Below are positions 1 through 12,207 of a stretch of DNA of 64,000 nucleotides, piece after piece. The notes beneath the pieces are model-generated. The model saw nothing but the letters and a program-made list of their open reading frames with translations. It was not told the origin of the DNA and did not search any database. Origin of the DNA: Alisma plantago-aquatica (lineage: Eukaryota; Streptophyta; Magnoliopsida; Alismatales; Alismataceae); the NCBI GenBank assembly GCA_963693085.1, contig OY856413.1:546212879-546276878 (forward strand). The letters run 5' to 3'. Numbering within the stretch: the stretch's first letter is position 1; each line of letters begins with the position of its first letter. The position numbers and the translations under genes are program-made.

Positions 1-2459
1 GGAACTTCTCCTCTTGCTTTCTCTACCAATTCTAGTTTAATTTTTCATTATTATGTTGTATTTATGAGTGGTCATTAATTGCTTTCTAGTTTTAAAGTAT
101 ACTTATCTTGAGGGGTCTGCCACATGTGAAGAATAAGACACAATTATCACCCCATGACTCCTATTCTGGGGAACGGTAGAAGAGGAGGAAAGGGCCAAAG
201 AGGAGGTTGCCAAAGTAATAGAAGGGATCACCTACCATCTTCACCTTACCTTAACTTCACCTCCTTGCTACGCGACCGACTTGATGCAACAACTGCTACT
301 TTTATACAATATGAGACAACATTTGTTTTAAAGGTAACAATTTATACACTCCATAAAACCATGTGAAGATGAAAAAATAACATTTTATTCTATATAATGC
401 TACAAACTATTCATGAAGCATAATGAGGTGTTCCCATACTAGTACATAAGAAAGTGGCCAAAATAAAAGTAACGAGAAAGTACAAAGTAGGATAGTGGTA
501 GATTTTAAGAACTAGTATATTGTTTGTGGCTTCAGATTTAATAGTCGAGCATCCTAAAATTCTAGTTTGTAATCGATTGTTAGTTATTAGTTTGCATATT
601 TTTTCTTATAACACTAGATAAATTATTCTCAAAATTGTAATTTATTCCCAAAAGACATGTCCATGGTAAAACCACTCATATTTAAAGGTTTAATGTATGG
701 TGAACCATATACTAAATATACAAACTTGTGAATTGGTAAATAAATGAGAATTTTGTTACTGACATGGTTTTTTAAGGAAACGTTTCCAATAATGAAAGAT
801 GCTCAATAAAACCAAGGATGATGTCTATGACTCATTGTATATAGAATGTTTGAGGGGCCTCAACTCCATTACTGATATAAAAAGTAATATATAGGCAGTT
901 TTCACTAGCAACACGTATATAAAATCTGTATTGCACAAATGTATTATTTTGTATAGAAATTCACAATTGAATAAAGATAATATGGAGATTGTACCAATAG
1001 TCTATTTTCAATTGTAGATCAAATTGTGGTATAATAAATTTCCCATTATAGGTCACACATGTACACCGCTCTTAACATGCACTTGTTACCATTTGTGATG
1101 AATTTCAACGTGTAGCATTTCTAATCCCCATTAGGAAAACTTTCAAAGATAATGGTCTTATTCACTGTCATCTTACACTGATGAAGTTGAAATATTGAGT
1201 TCTTCATTCGAAGCTACGAACTAAGAATCTAAGACATATACAAGTCTTGTTTCACGATCAATGTAGGTGTGATTGTTGAGCTCTCCACTGTTAGTCAACT
1301 ATGTTCAAAATGAATATGGCCAAATGGATTGTTATAATGGTGGTATCATTCATGAAACAAGTACCAACATGAGCTTTGTACGTATATTAAAATGCCTTAA
1401 TAATATAGATGTACATGTTTGTGCATATATGAAATTGCATAAAAGCTTTACTAGGAAATAAAAAAACTCTATATGTGGATGATTCAATTAATTACAATAG
1501 ATATTTATTTAGCATAGGATATATCATTCAAGATACAATCCCCACAAGTTCATCCAAAAACAAAGAATAATAAAAGAAAATCATTAACCTTGTGTGCCTT
1601 TTCTTGACCTAAGATGACACACGTAGTAGCAAAAGTTGGGAGCTTTGATCGCAAATACTTCCTCATCCACCCTCCTCCAAGAAATCCCTCTTTCTGGAGC
1701 TATCCATTGCAGTAGAAACCATTTGTTTTTTCACTAACGCATAACCAGTTGTAGGGTAGCAGATCTAGTGGCTATCCTTCCTTTCCTCAAAAGGGGCTCC
1801 TACCCAGGTGAATCGTATGTGTAGGGAGGAGTAGATACACAAAACAAAATAAGTATTAGGATGTTCACACAGTCCTCCTTGTTAGAGAAAATAAGATACC
1901 TTGTGCATAGCCTTCCTTGTCTACCTAATATTACAATCATGCGCAATTGTCACGGGGGACGGTCATTGGATTTGAATAGGCAGGGGACGGCAAAGCAACA
2001 ATGTTGGCCTTGAATAGCCGTCCATCTTTGCATATTAGGTACGGCGGGTATGAAGAAAGGGATAAGCGGATGGTTAGGGTGAACTAGGTGTTGAGGGTTT
2101 CTTATGGACATGTGTGTTTCATTTTAGTTAGTGTTATATATTTTAATAGAGTAAGAATTTCATACCCGAGATTGCCGCTATTGAATTTTAAAAATGCCAT
2201 TAATATTAATTTCTATTAAGGATATTGATTGTGAGTTACTTAATGGCATTTAAATAATAAAGGGTCATAAAGGTAAGTGTATAATGGCATTTTAAGGAAA
2301 TTCTTGAATATGAAAAGCCACTAAAGGGCATATTTGGTGTAGTGGGGTTAGGTGTACCAAGATAAAGTGGATTAGTGTTACACATCAACTCATTATGGTG
2401 ATTATTAGTTTACATTCATATGAGGGCAAAGGTAGGACTATAAAGTTATGCGCATAGAA
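1..2459. other. AT-rich intergenic DNA, no gene recognised
   Basis: No reading frame here resembles a known protein, and the open frames are short with low-complexity translations. I saw no clear terminal repeats, RNA gene or coding remnant. A GC-richer patch near 1940-2050 holds the word GGACGG more than once but has no clear boundaries. Confidence 0.6.
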
Positions 2460-3620
2460 CCATCAAGTCTACATCATTAAGATCAAACCATCAAACCATG
2501 GTCTTCACCCAAGACAATCAGATGTTGGAATATCAAACCCAACCATTGAATCATGATCTTAATCCAAAATCATCGAATGTTGGATAAGCAGAACCATAGG
2601 ATGAAAAACAAGTGAAACCTTGAACCATACATCTAGGGAAACCATCGAGTTATGACCTAGGAGATTCATCAACATGACTTATTCAAGCCATCAGTTGTGG
2701 ACCACAATACCACCATCGATTGTGGTGTCTAGAACCACCCTCGGTTGTGGCACTCAGTGTCACCATCGATTGTGACCATTGCCTAAGGAGTCAAAAAAGC
2801 CATTGAATGTTGAACCAGAATGACCATTGGTTGATGACCCAGAGTGACCATCCAGTGTGAGACTTAGTAAGGCCATCAGTTGTGGTCAATAGGTGGAAAA
2901 CTAATCCAAAAAACCAATTGAAAACATCGATTGATGAGGATGGAAAACCATCAAAGGAAACCACTTCATGTAAGAATCAAAAACCACCGTTTGAGTGGTA
3001 AGATTTACCATCATTTGTGAGGGGTGCATGACCATAGGTTGTGTGAACAAGAAAGAACCAAAAATAGCAACTAAGTCAAGGTCATCGGTTGGCACAAGGT
3101 CAAGCCAAATAGCACCAAGAACCAAACCATCGATTTGCAAAATAAGGAAGGAAATTAGCTCAAAACCCTAGATAACAACCATCGTTTAAGACTACTTAAG
3201 GGGCATCAAAACCATCGATTGGTTGAGGGTAACATGACCATCTTCCTCAAGAGCATGATAGATCTCCAAAACAGCACTAAGTCAAAAACCATCATTTCGT
3301 ATAAAGATTCAAACCATCAAGTTCCATCCAAGAGAAGAAATCAGCTCAAAACCCAAAAGCAAAACCATCTTTTAGAACCACTTGAGGATAGCATTAAAGC
3401 CACCCACTTTGGAGGAACATAGACATTGGTTCTAGGCACTAAAATAAAGCTCATAACAATGCCAAGGTACTCACCACTAGTTGTCACAAGGTCCCAACCA
3501 TCAAATCATAAAACTAAGAAGAAAACAGTCCATAACACATGAGAGAAGCCATCGTTTGTAAACCCAAGAGTGTCATGGGTCGGTTCGTGGTTATACAAGG
3601 TATAGATATTACTCAATGCA
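2460..3620. repeat. degenerate array of CCATCRRTTG-like short motifs
   Basis: The motif ACCATCGATTGTGG and its variants (CATCGGTTG, CATTGGTTG, CATCAGTTGTGG, CATCGTTTG) recur every few tens of bases, separated by AAACC or AGAACC-type spacers. Spacing is irregular and copies have drifted. The organisation (short motif, CG-containing core, AAACC context) resembles the motif arrays inside the LTRs further right, so this may be the array portion of an older, otherwise unrecognisable LTR. The open frames here (for example 2901-3140 minus and 3219-3422 plus) follow the repeat and are not credible genes. Confidence 0.6.
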
Positions 3621-4976
3621 TAACTTTCTCAAATAGTGTCCAAAATGGACCATAGTTGAAACTTAAGCTTGTCACATGATATCAAAGCACATATTAGGGT
3701 TAGATTAAGGTTTTAATCATACAATTATGGTAATCAAGCATGTTCAACCAAAAAGCAGGGTCAGTAGCCTTGTAGGTTCCCCAATGACTGACAATCTGAC
3801 CAATATTAAAATTCTCTATACTACATTGAGTACCACCAGAATCTTCGATAAATGTTGGTTACTCCACTATTTTAAGGAGTCCTTCCATGTTGGGATTAGA
3901 CTCTTGAACCCCTTTGGTATGCTCTGGCTACTTCATCCTGGACTCTTCTAGTCAATATATACATTTCCTCCTTTACAGTGCAGACCTCTGTGATGAATTT
4001 TACAGTGTTCATGGCATCGAGAGACTAGTGATTCTTTAGCTTCACAAGTAATAAACTATAATTTGATAATTCTTATCATAATTCTATACTTCAAACATAC
4101 TAATTTTTGGAACCAAATAGACCACTAGAACTGATAGAAGAATATAGTTTGAACTAATAACTGAGAAATATTCTATTTGTTGTACTTCACATAATCTAAG
4201 TGGTAACAGTTACCAACCAAGTCATGAATTCACAATATAATCTATTAGTTGTAGAGATTAGGGCAACCTAGGGACTCTAGTGCCTCTAATTATACTCTTT
4301 GGATTTATCATATCACGTGATGAAATCACTATAGATCTAATTCCATCCATATTACATCTAAAATAGTTTGTACAAATTAATATTATAATTTAGGTTTAAC
4401 ATTTAGTACTAATATAATTCGTGATGTGAATCGCCAAGCAAACAATACAACATAAATATGCTATTTGACATTATTTCTAATATATCAAGGTTTACAAGTT
4501 ATTTTATACTCACATGGATTTGACACTTAGGTCACTAGTCTTAAATCTAGGCTTCGTATGTCCATATTCATGGCCGACTGAGTTTAGATTCGAGCTTAAA
4601 GATTCAAAATCCACTTGCTAACGGTTGATAATAGACATTTGTTGCTCCAAACAGGGAATTCAAGAGGAAGAAGAAGAGAGAAGGTAGAAGGAATCCTATA
4701 ATGAGTCTCATAGTATATATCATGTAATATATAAGGAAAAATAGAAGTATATATTGTCAAAACTAACCTACCATGATACATTTGCGGCTAGGTTATCAGT
4801 CCCCAGTTGTTCTTCACATTCCTCCAAAGAGTAGCTCTATAAATAACCTATACATAAACCACTTTAGAAGTATAGGGATGTAATTGTGTGGAAAATTAAA
4901 ATACAAATTGAACAAGACAAAATTCATCAGATTCAGATATGTATAGCAAAAGTTCTAATCATTTTACTAATTGGTT
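3621..4976. other. intergenic DNA, nothing recognised
   Basis: AT-rich sequence with only short open frames of no recognisable family. No terminal repeats or RNA gene were seen. Confidence 0.5.
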
Positions 4977-5160
4977 GTCATGGGCGGCTGCACAGTCATT
5001 TTTGTCGGCCTGTGTGGCCATCGGGCCCACTCGTCGATGTGGGCATCAGGGGGGCCTATTGATCCACATGGATATTAGGAGATGTTGATCAACCTATATG
5101 GTCATCGAGTTTGCCGGTCAGTCTGCGTGGTCGTCAGGCCTACTCGTCAATCTGATGAAA
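4977..5160. repeat. degenerate 29-bp GC-rich tandem repeat
   Basis: About six to seven units begin with GTC or GATC and share the pattern GTCxGxCTGxGTGGxCATC followed by an AGGCC and CTACTC-like tail. The unit starting at 5004 and a unit starting near 5118 are the most alike. Unit length is about 26-30 bases. The block is clearly more GC-rich than its surroundings. No coding potential was found. Confidence 0.6.
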
Positions 5161-5785
5161 AGGCAGACTAAAGTCAGTTCAGTACATGTATACTAAAACT
5201 GCCATAATTTTTTCATTTCAACTCTGATTTAGTGCATTATTTTTGTGTTATATTTGTAATTGAATTCTCTATAATTCTACAATAGTGATATAATTCTCAA
5301 ATAATATTTTTTTATAAAGTATCTTTAGTTTTGTTGCCACATACATGTGTGGGCTACTACTATATCAATTGGAACTCGGATCCCCTAATATGGTTAATCA
5401 TGATTATGACTTATCCAACAAAGACTTAAGATAACTAAAGTTAAGATAAATCATAAGGTCATTATAATACTAACAAAAGCATGGTTAATATGAATGTTAT
5501 CTTTAACCTAAAATTACCAATAAGGAGGGTTATAGGTTGTAATAGTTTAAGAGAAACACAGATCATGAACAAATAATTACAGTTATGATTAGATCATGTT
5601 GAGTGGTATTAATCAAATAGTTAAGATAAAGCAATCAGGGAGAAATTTATATTAAAAAAACTAAACAATGTTATCATTTTAGCATTGTGACAATGTTTGG
5701 AAAGAAGTTGTTCTAGAGGAAGGATTCTCTAGTCACTCGAGCAACTAAATCAGAATAGGGAGATAGTTGGCTCTCTGTATTTGGG
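5161..5785. other. intergenic DNA, possibly decayed LINE body
   Basis: No feature is recognisable by eye. The stretch lies directly upstream of the LINE C-terminal remnant, so part of it could be decayed reverse transcriptase sequence, but I see no motif that proves this. Confidence 0.35.
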
Positions 5786-6100
5786 AGTGTGATCAAAAGG
5801 GGTGACCATGACTGGTATGTATGGCGGTTATTTATAGCATAGAATAAGAATTTGGGGATCTAGGAGAAGATTATGGAATAAGGACAATATAATTGTGTAA
5901 TATGTGGGGCCATTGATGTGGTGGAACACATGATCTTTCCATGTGGCCTTTGGTAAAACATAAGATTTATCTAGGTATCCCTAAACTAAAAATATTATTT
6001 TAGTTTTTGTATTTTGGGGAATTGTTTTGAAGATATCTCAAATAAAAGAAGTTTGGATCGAGAATTGAACCATATGCTTAATAAACTCATTTAAAAAAAA
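5786..6100 (+). pseudogene. LINE ORF2 C-terminal remnant (zf-RVT zinc knuckle)
   Basis: Reading from 5786, one frame gives a Trp-rich segment (DWYVWRLFIA) and then CVICGAIDVVEHMIFPC, followed by a TAA at 5954. Cys-x2-Cys, a 7-residue gap, a Glu-His pair and a Phe-x-Cys form the signature of the zinc-binding domain that ends plant L1-type reverse transcriptases (zf-RVT family). Three in-frame stops upstream (two TAG, one TAA) sit where Trp or similar residues are usual. After the knuckle, the same frame is recognisable only weakly, and an A8 tract at 6093-6100 could be the old poly-A tail. The LINE body upstream is not recognisable, so this is probably a 5'-truncated or decayed copy. It is separate from the LINE at 10100-14905. 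Confidence 0.7.
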
Positions 6101-8140
6101 GGAAGATAACATATAAACTTCGGAGCCACCTCTTCGGTGTTGTTAAAGGATATAGTTTCCTATGAAGATAATGGCAATTGAATATCCCATGGTACTTGAA
6201 AAATGAGTATGATACTAAGGAGATTCAACTAGGCAATCTATTAAAAGTTCATGTAAAAAGCTTAGTCAAACGGATAATTGTGTTTAAGTCCAAAAAATAT
6301 TTTTGTATGTGAACCCCTGAACTGTGACAAATGGGTGAAATGGATGGATTAAATAGGTAGAAAAATAAAATATTGTATAATAAATGGATTAAACTCCACC
6401 ATTTACTAGGATCATATCTACTCTTTATCTTTGAATGAATGACTAAAAACTAGGTGTCGAAAAGAACTTTCTAAAATTTCATTTAACTAAATTTGAACAT
6501 AGCTTATCCCCATCATCCAAAACATGTGAATTCTTACACAACGTGATTTTCAATGTTTGAATATTTCAATGTAGAACGTAAATCATGCAATTAAGCCAAA
6601 CAAAGTAAGATTAAAGCAAATCAAGTTCATGATCTCGTATGAGGAGCATTATGATTGTGGATTACATGGGTTTGTTGGGGAGATTTCCCAAACATTGAGT
6701 ACCCTACTAAACACTTGAGTTGTACTTCTTGTATGGAAAATTCTTTTCAGTACTTGGTTTATGGGGAAGGGTAGAGAGACCATTGTGGCCCTAGATCTTA
6801 AACATAGCAACCTCAAGATGAACTAAGGTCATTTGAGAAATCTCAAGGAGACTAACCCACCCTGAGATTTGTATTGTGGGTCATCAATGTGAAGGTGTTA
6901 CTCGGTAAGTACTAGCCAAGTGAATTTATAGAAGTCTTAAGAAAAATGTTAGTGCAGTAAAGGACAAATCAAATAAAAGGAATTTTGATGAGATGTATAG
7001 TCATGAATCCCAATTGCTTAGTTGAACATTTAATTTCCATTTCCCAAACCAACTCACTATTTCAGTATAATAAGTGGTGCTTGTTAACATAATTGTTAAA
7101 AAATCTTAATCTATGTCAAATAATATGCTAAACATGTACATACCATGATTTAACTCTTGAATAAAAGTGTTTCACCCATGTAGGTAGTAGACTCATTTAA
7201 CAAACCATCTTTTTGCTTCTGAGATAAACTTTCATGGATCAACATTGATCTAGTACATGAGAGGACCTCTTCTACATAATCCATGCTACTTAGATTAGGA
7301 TGTGTTTAATGTTGATCCCGCGTATACTATCGGTTGTGGGTGATCCCATTTGTAGATCTGTAAGTGTTTTGTTTTGAATGTTTTAAATACAGGTACCCTT
7401 ATATGACATGTATCTATGATGTAGAATTACTTCTGGTTATACACTACTTCTATACACCCCATGATGAGATTTTAGAACTTGTTATTGAGCATCCCTTTTC
7501 AATTGAGTGGTCTAACTACTAGAAATTTTGGGAAATTTATCAGAGAATTTTGACTTACGAATGAGTAGTATCTACTTTCTACTATTTGTTTGCTTGTGAA
7601 TTTATGAGTTGAAATTACAGTCTATGGGAATAGATTCAGTGGCCACTATTCTCAAAATTCCATATCAGTGAATAACGTGGGATAACCCACCATATTGCCC
7701 ATCCAGAATGTAGTAACCAAGTACTAGACTCATTGATATTGGAATGTAAGTGCCACATAAATGACATCAAACAAAACAACAAAGTACACATTTGACACAC
7801 ATTTCTTAATAATACAAGTAACTATAAATATTCATGCACCAAATTTGAGTTTAGTTTTTTGTAAAGCCAATAATTGATATTTTCAATAGATTTGCATTTA
7901 TGAGAAGATAGACAGATATTGATCCAAGAAATATGCAAAATTACCATTAAGAGTAATTTTTTTAATGTTAAATCTAGAACATGAAAACATCTAGAGGTAT
8001 TGTCATAATAACACAAGAGACATGTTTTTTCTCTGTCACAATAAAAACCAAAAAGTTAAAATATGAACACCAAAGGCAAAATGTTCTTCACTAGCCATTA
8101 GTGAAACATGAAAATATATCACAAGCCTGTTGTTGATACA
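6101..8140. other. intergenic DNA, nothing recognised
   Basis: AT-rich sequence without a recognisable protein, RNA gene or terminal-repeat structure. The minus-strand frame at 7822-8016 is short, has no family resemblance and is treated as chance. Confidence 0.5.
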
Positions 8141-8148
8141 CCGTCTAG

Positions 8149-8877
8149 TAGGACTATAAATGGGTAGGGTATTTCCCATTTACCCACTGCCCAAACCATG
8201 TAGGATAGGGTAAGGGTAAACATTTCTTACCCATCACTTTTATCCTTACCCGCTTTACCCACATCCAAAGAGGGTAGGGTAAGGGAGAAGCTTTACCCTA
8301 CCAACTTAACCCATTTATCCATTAGTATAAGATTGAATTAATAATTTTAGATTATAGTACATACATTAATGACTACTAAAAACTCCAACAAGCATCATCA
8401 CTACCTTCTTAACTTTTACTGGTACTATTATGATTCCAAAAAAAATCATAAACAATGGGTAGAATGTCACACTTTTTAAAAAAAATAGAAAGAAAAATGA
8501 GTTCCCTAGTAAGAAATAATATTTAAAATGGTTATGCCTTATCTGTAAGAAAGATTGAGTTGAATATTACTAGTTCTAGTATATATTACCAAAAACATAA
8601 TTACTACCATCTTAAATTAGTTTTAGGAGTGTCTTGTATTTTATATAGGGAATATCATATGAAATTATCGTAAAAAGTAGCACATTTCTATCTTCATATT
8701 GATTTACCCATTTCACCTATTACCCTACCATTTACCCTATGGGTAAAAGGGTGCATGTAATAGTAGGGTAAAGGTTTTCGCAAAAAGGGTAATTACCCTA
8801 CCCGTTACCCCAACTTTGATGCAGATAAGGATAAGGATAACCCTTTACCCCATCTTAACTACCCATTTACAGCCCTA
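8149..8877. mobile_element. hAT-type non-autonomous DNA transposon (MITE)
   Basis: The left end reads TAGGACTATAAATGGGTAG. The right end, read on the other strand, is TAGGGCTGTAAATGGGTAG, giving inverted ends of about 19 bp with two mismatches. The flanks are CCGTCTAG (8141-8148) and CCATCTAG (8878-8885), an 8-bp target duplication with one mismatch. An 8-bp duplication and TAGGGCTGTAAA-type ends are typical of the hAT superfamily. Subterminal sequence is rich in GGGTAGGGTA and its complement TACCCTACCC, as expected for transposase-binding repeats. At 729 bp with no long open frame it must depend on an outside transposase. The single duplication mismatch suggests an older insertion. Confidence 0.85.
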
Positions 8878-8885
8878 CCATCTAG

Positions 8886-10099
8886 CCATGTGACATTACT
8901 ATGAGATCCATGGTACATTTACAGATACAACACAACTAAAGTATATATTTTATGTGAAGAACACACCTAACTATACCTTTAGTTATATAGCACAGTATGT
9001 AACACTACCCACAACCATCACCATGTTTTTCCAACACTAGCACCCCTCTCTACGTTACCTTCTTCGGTTACTTCGTAGATCTTTGATGAGCGATCTCTCA
9101 CCACTGACACATTGGGGGATACACTGGTCATTTCAGGTGATTTTGTCTCAATGATAACATCAACATATCTTCTAGTAACACCGCATATGCATTGACATTG
9201 GAAGTGTATCATCCTACCTTAGGGGACATTTACACACCATATTAGTTTCACAATCTCATATTCTCTAGCACATCCTTTTGGGTTTACTACAGAACTGTTT
9301 CTTAGTGACCTACCCGACGTATCTGCAGCACACGTTGATTACGTGCAATGCATTTATTGCATGTTCTACATCTTAAACTACCTTTTATATTGAAGATGGG
9401 GACAAGTGGCCTCCTCTCACATGAGCTGTCTAAATCTAGAAGGCAACTAAGGGCAGACCAATACACCTATTTGATCACAAAACATGTTGCTCACTGCCCC
9501 AAATTGAATACTCACCCCACTGATATCATGACTCGTCTGGATGTTTACCTCAACAGTCAGAGTACCAGCTACCTCGTACTACCAAAATCCTAGTGATACC
9601 TAATTTGGGACACCACTGATGGGGTCATCCACTTCTTTGTGGGACTACCTCCTTCCCCATAAATTTATTCATCACACGCCAGACCCAACTCTAATCCAAC
9701 CGTGAATGGCATGAAATGTTGATATCCCTCAATCTATGTATGGGTTGGAATCTCATCCTCCATCCAAAGAGATACATGGATATTACCATTCAGTTAACTG
9801 ATGTTACCAGATCCCTTGAAATGTCTACAAAATGCTTAGAATCGAGCACAACAACTACTCGTCTTCAGAGGAGGTTACAGAAGATATTAACTACAAAAAC
9901 ATGCAACTCAGACACCAACATGGCCTACACAACAACAAAGCACATTGCATGATATTGGGTGACAACCTAGAGGACACAACTACATCTCCACTAGCACCAC
10001 TCAGAGACCCTCTTAGAATCTACAATCCTTTACCACCAAGGTTCATGTACGTCCATCTCTAAGAAAAAGTATTATCCCCTTATGATAAGTTAGGTGGGA
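8886..10099. other. intergenic or unassigned LINE 5' region
   Basis: Several medium open frames occur on the plus strand (9348-9593 and 9716-9952), but none resembles a family I know. Because LINE coding sequence begins downstream in the same orientation, this may be the 5' part of that LINE or an older host sequence. No boundary can be drawn. Confidence 0.35.
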
Positions 10100-10122
10100 A
10101 TACCCCTCCACCACTACCACAC

Positions 10123-11700
10123 TTGACACAATATATGAAGAATCTCGATAGTAATCATTTTCATACACCTGATGATCATACCACATATCACCTCAATCTA
10201 GCTCATACTGCATCGAAATACCCATGGATTAGGATAACACATAAAAAATCAAGTAGAACATATCATCTCAGATGCATGTGTTGCCTTCGATATGGGCACC
10301 GTTTTTGATCCTACCATTTTCTAATGAAGTATTTTGCATGCTCTAAATTTGGCCATATCTCGTACGGATGACCTTAGCCCACACCGGGTTGTGTCTTCCG
10401 CAAAAGTCTTGTCCCCCCCCTCATCTGCCTCTCATCATCATCATGGTAGATCCTCTACCTTCGTAAATATTCCCTTTGGCCTCCCTCCCAACCAGCGTTC
10501 ATGGTTCCCTAAACATAATATCTTGCTATCCAATCCCTTATACCCTCTCTACCATGACCCTTTATCATCATAACACTCCCTCCATGTCTCTACACCTCAC
10601 ACCTCCACTCCTCCTAGTTGTTCAAACATTCCTTCTACTTCCCCTCCTTCTTATATTGAACCCACTATTGATGTGAATCCCCATCCAACTCACGCTCATG
10701 CTCCTTGCCTTCTGATTGATCAGTTGTCCACCCCCCCAATTCACACCCACCCACTGACACTAAGACGGAGACTCGAATCAACACTCTTGAATGTTCCATC
10801 GACCTCCTAGTACACAACATGTGCCTTTTGAAGGCCCTCACCTCTCATACCATCATGGTAGACATTTTAAACTACCCTAATAACTCCAACATTGAATGCC
10901 TCAAGATCATCAAAGACTTGGCCTTGCTTCTCTCAGACTGCACCATTCTAAAACCTAAAATCTTTTCCCCCGCTAGACTCCTTTACACCCTCCCAGAGAT
11001 ATCTATCTTCGAGCACATTCTGGGACTAGCCTTCACTTTTTCCTGTGAAATTAGTTTTACACAAGCCTAGATTTCCTGATGGACGATAGAGAATGGCACA
11101 CCCCCTACAAACTTTGGATCATACGATTGTATTTTGATTACGGATCTACCGCCTCACCGATGGATTGAAGAAATAGTTTTCAAATCCATATTTTTCATTG
11201 TGGGTGCCACCCTCCAATACATCAACCTTGAGTCCCTTTACCCCACAGACTTCTCGAAAGCCTTTTGTGTTTTTGCAGTTATGAAGGATGCCACCATCCT
11301 AGGTCAACTCAATATCAGATGTCGGGGGATTATCTACAACATCAAACTTAAATATGAGCACCCTTCACCTTCACTCCTTACTTTTGGGACCATTATCTTT
11401 ATCTTGCCTCCTCATTTGAACCTAAAAATCTACAAAACCACCCAAAATTCCATGCTCCTATAAATACATACAATCTCCAAGAGCATACCAAGACATGACC
11501 TTAAACTCATGATCAACCCTCTAAGCCGACATGACCCAAGCCACACTTCAAGAGGCCTTGCTATAACAAAACCAACCACCACCCCATTCCACATAGTGGT
11601 GGCCCTTACAGTCCAGCATTGCCAACAACCCACCGATACTGAACCCAAAAGACATCGACCCGAACACATTTCACAAGCTAAAGACTGCCATCATTAATTA
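10123..11700 (+). pseudogene. possible LINE ORF1 (gag-like) remnant
   Basis: At about 10270 the translation holds CMCCLRYGH, with Cys-x2-Cys-x4-His spacing as in the CCHC knuckle that ends plant LINE ORF1 proteins. The expected fourth Cys falls near an in-frame stop. A second partial signature (CSKFGH) follows. Downstream is Ser/Pro/His-rich, low-complexity coding-like sequence and a frame at 11134-11463 of unknown type. No clear DUF4283 domain could be made out. Position and strand fit an ORF1 just upstream of the endonuclease, but the match is weak and this could be unrelated decayed sequence. Confidence 0.35.
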
Positions 11701-12207
11701 TCTCAAAGCTACAACATCCCTCTCATGCAGATCATCAATCTAGAGATGAAGGAACATGAAGTAGTGTAATCTTCCACGGCTCTCCTATGCACTCTCGAGT
11801 CTCATAAATGATAAAATTTCTTCACTCTGGGCAATGCATGTATGTCTCCATATGTAACTCGCTCCTTGCATGTCACACCTCTGATGCCCTTGATGTCTAT
11901 CTGCTCCGTCCACACACTATCCATGAACACATCTCATGACTATCCACCACTAGATGACATTACACATATAGCATCATGGGATAGTCTGGATGACTTTGTC
12001 CACCTCACTGACAATATTGGACTATCATTTTCTAACACACAATAAGAAAATCTCTACCTACATGAACTCCTTACCGATATAAAATGGTCATATTAGAGAG
12101 ACACCCATGAAATGAATGTGACTTTCTCCACTTTGCTTATTTAAGTTGTTATATCAGATACATACACGTCATAGTATCAAAACATATTGTTTTCTACTTT
12201 TTCTCCA

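Noticed and set aside
10334..10676. Ser/His/Pro-rich frames as a host gene
   Set aside because: Low-complexity overlapping frames lying between LINE parts, with no family likeness.
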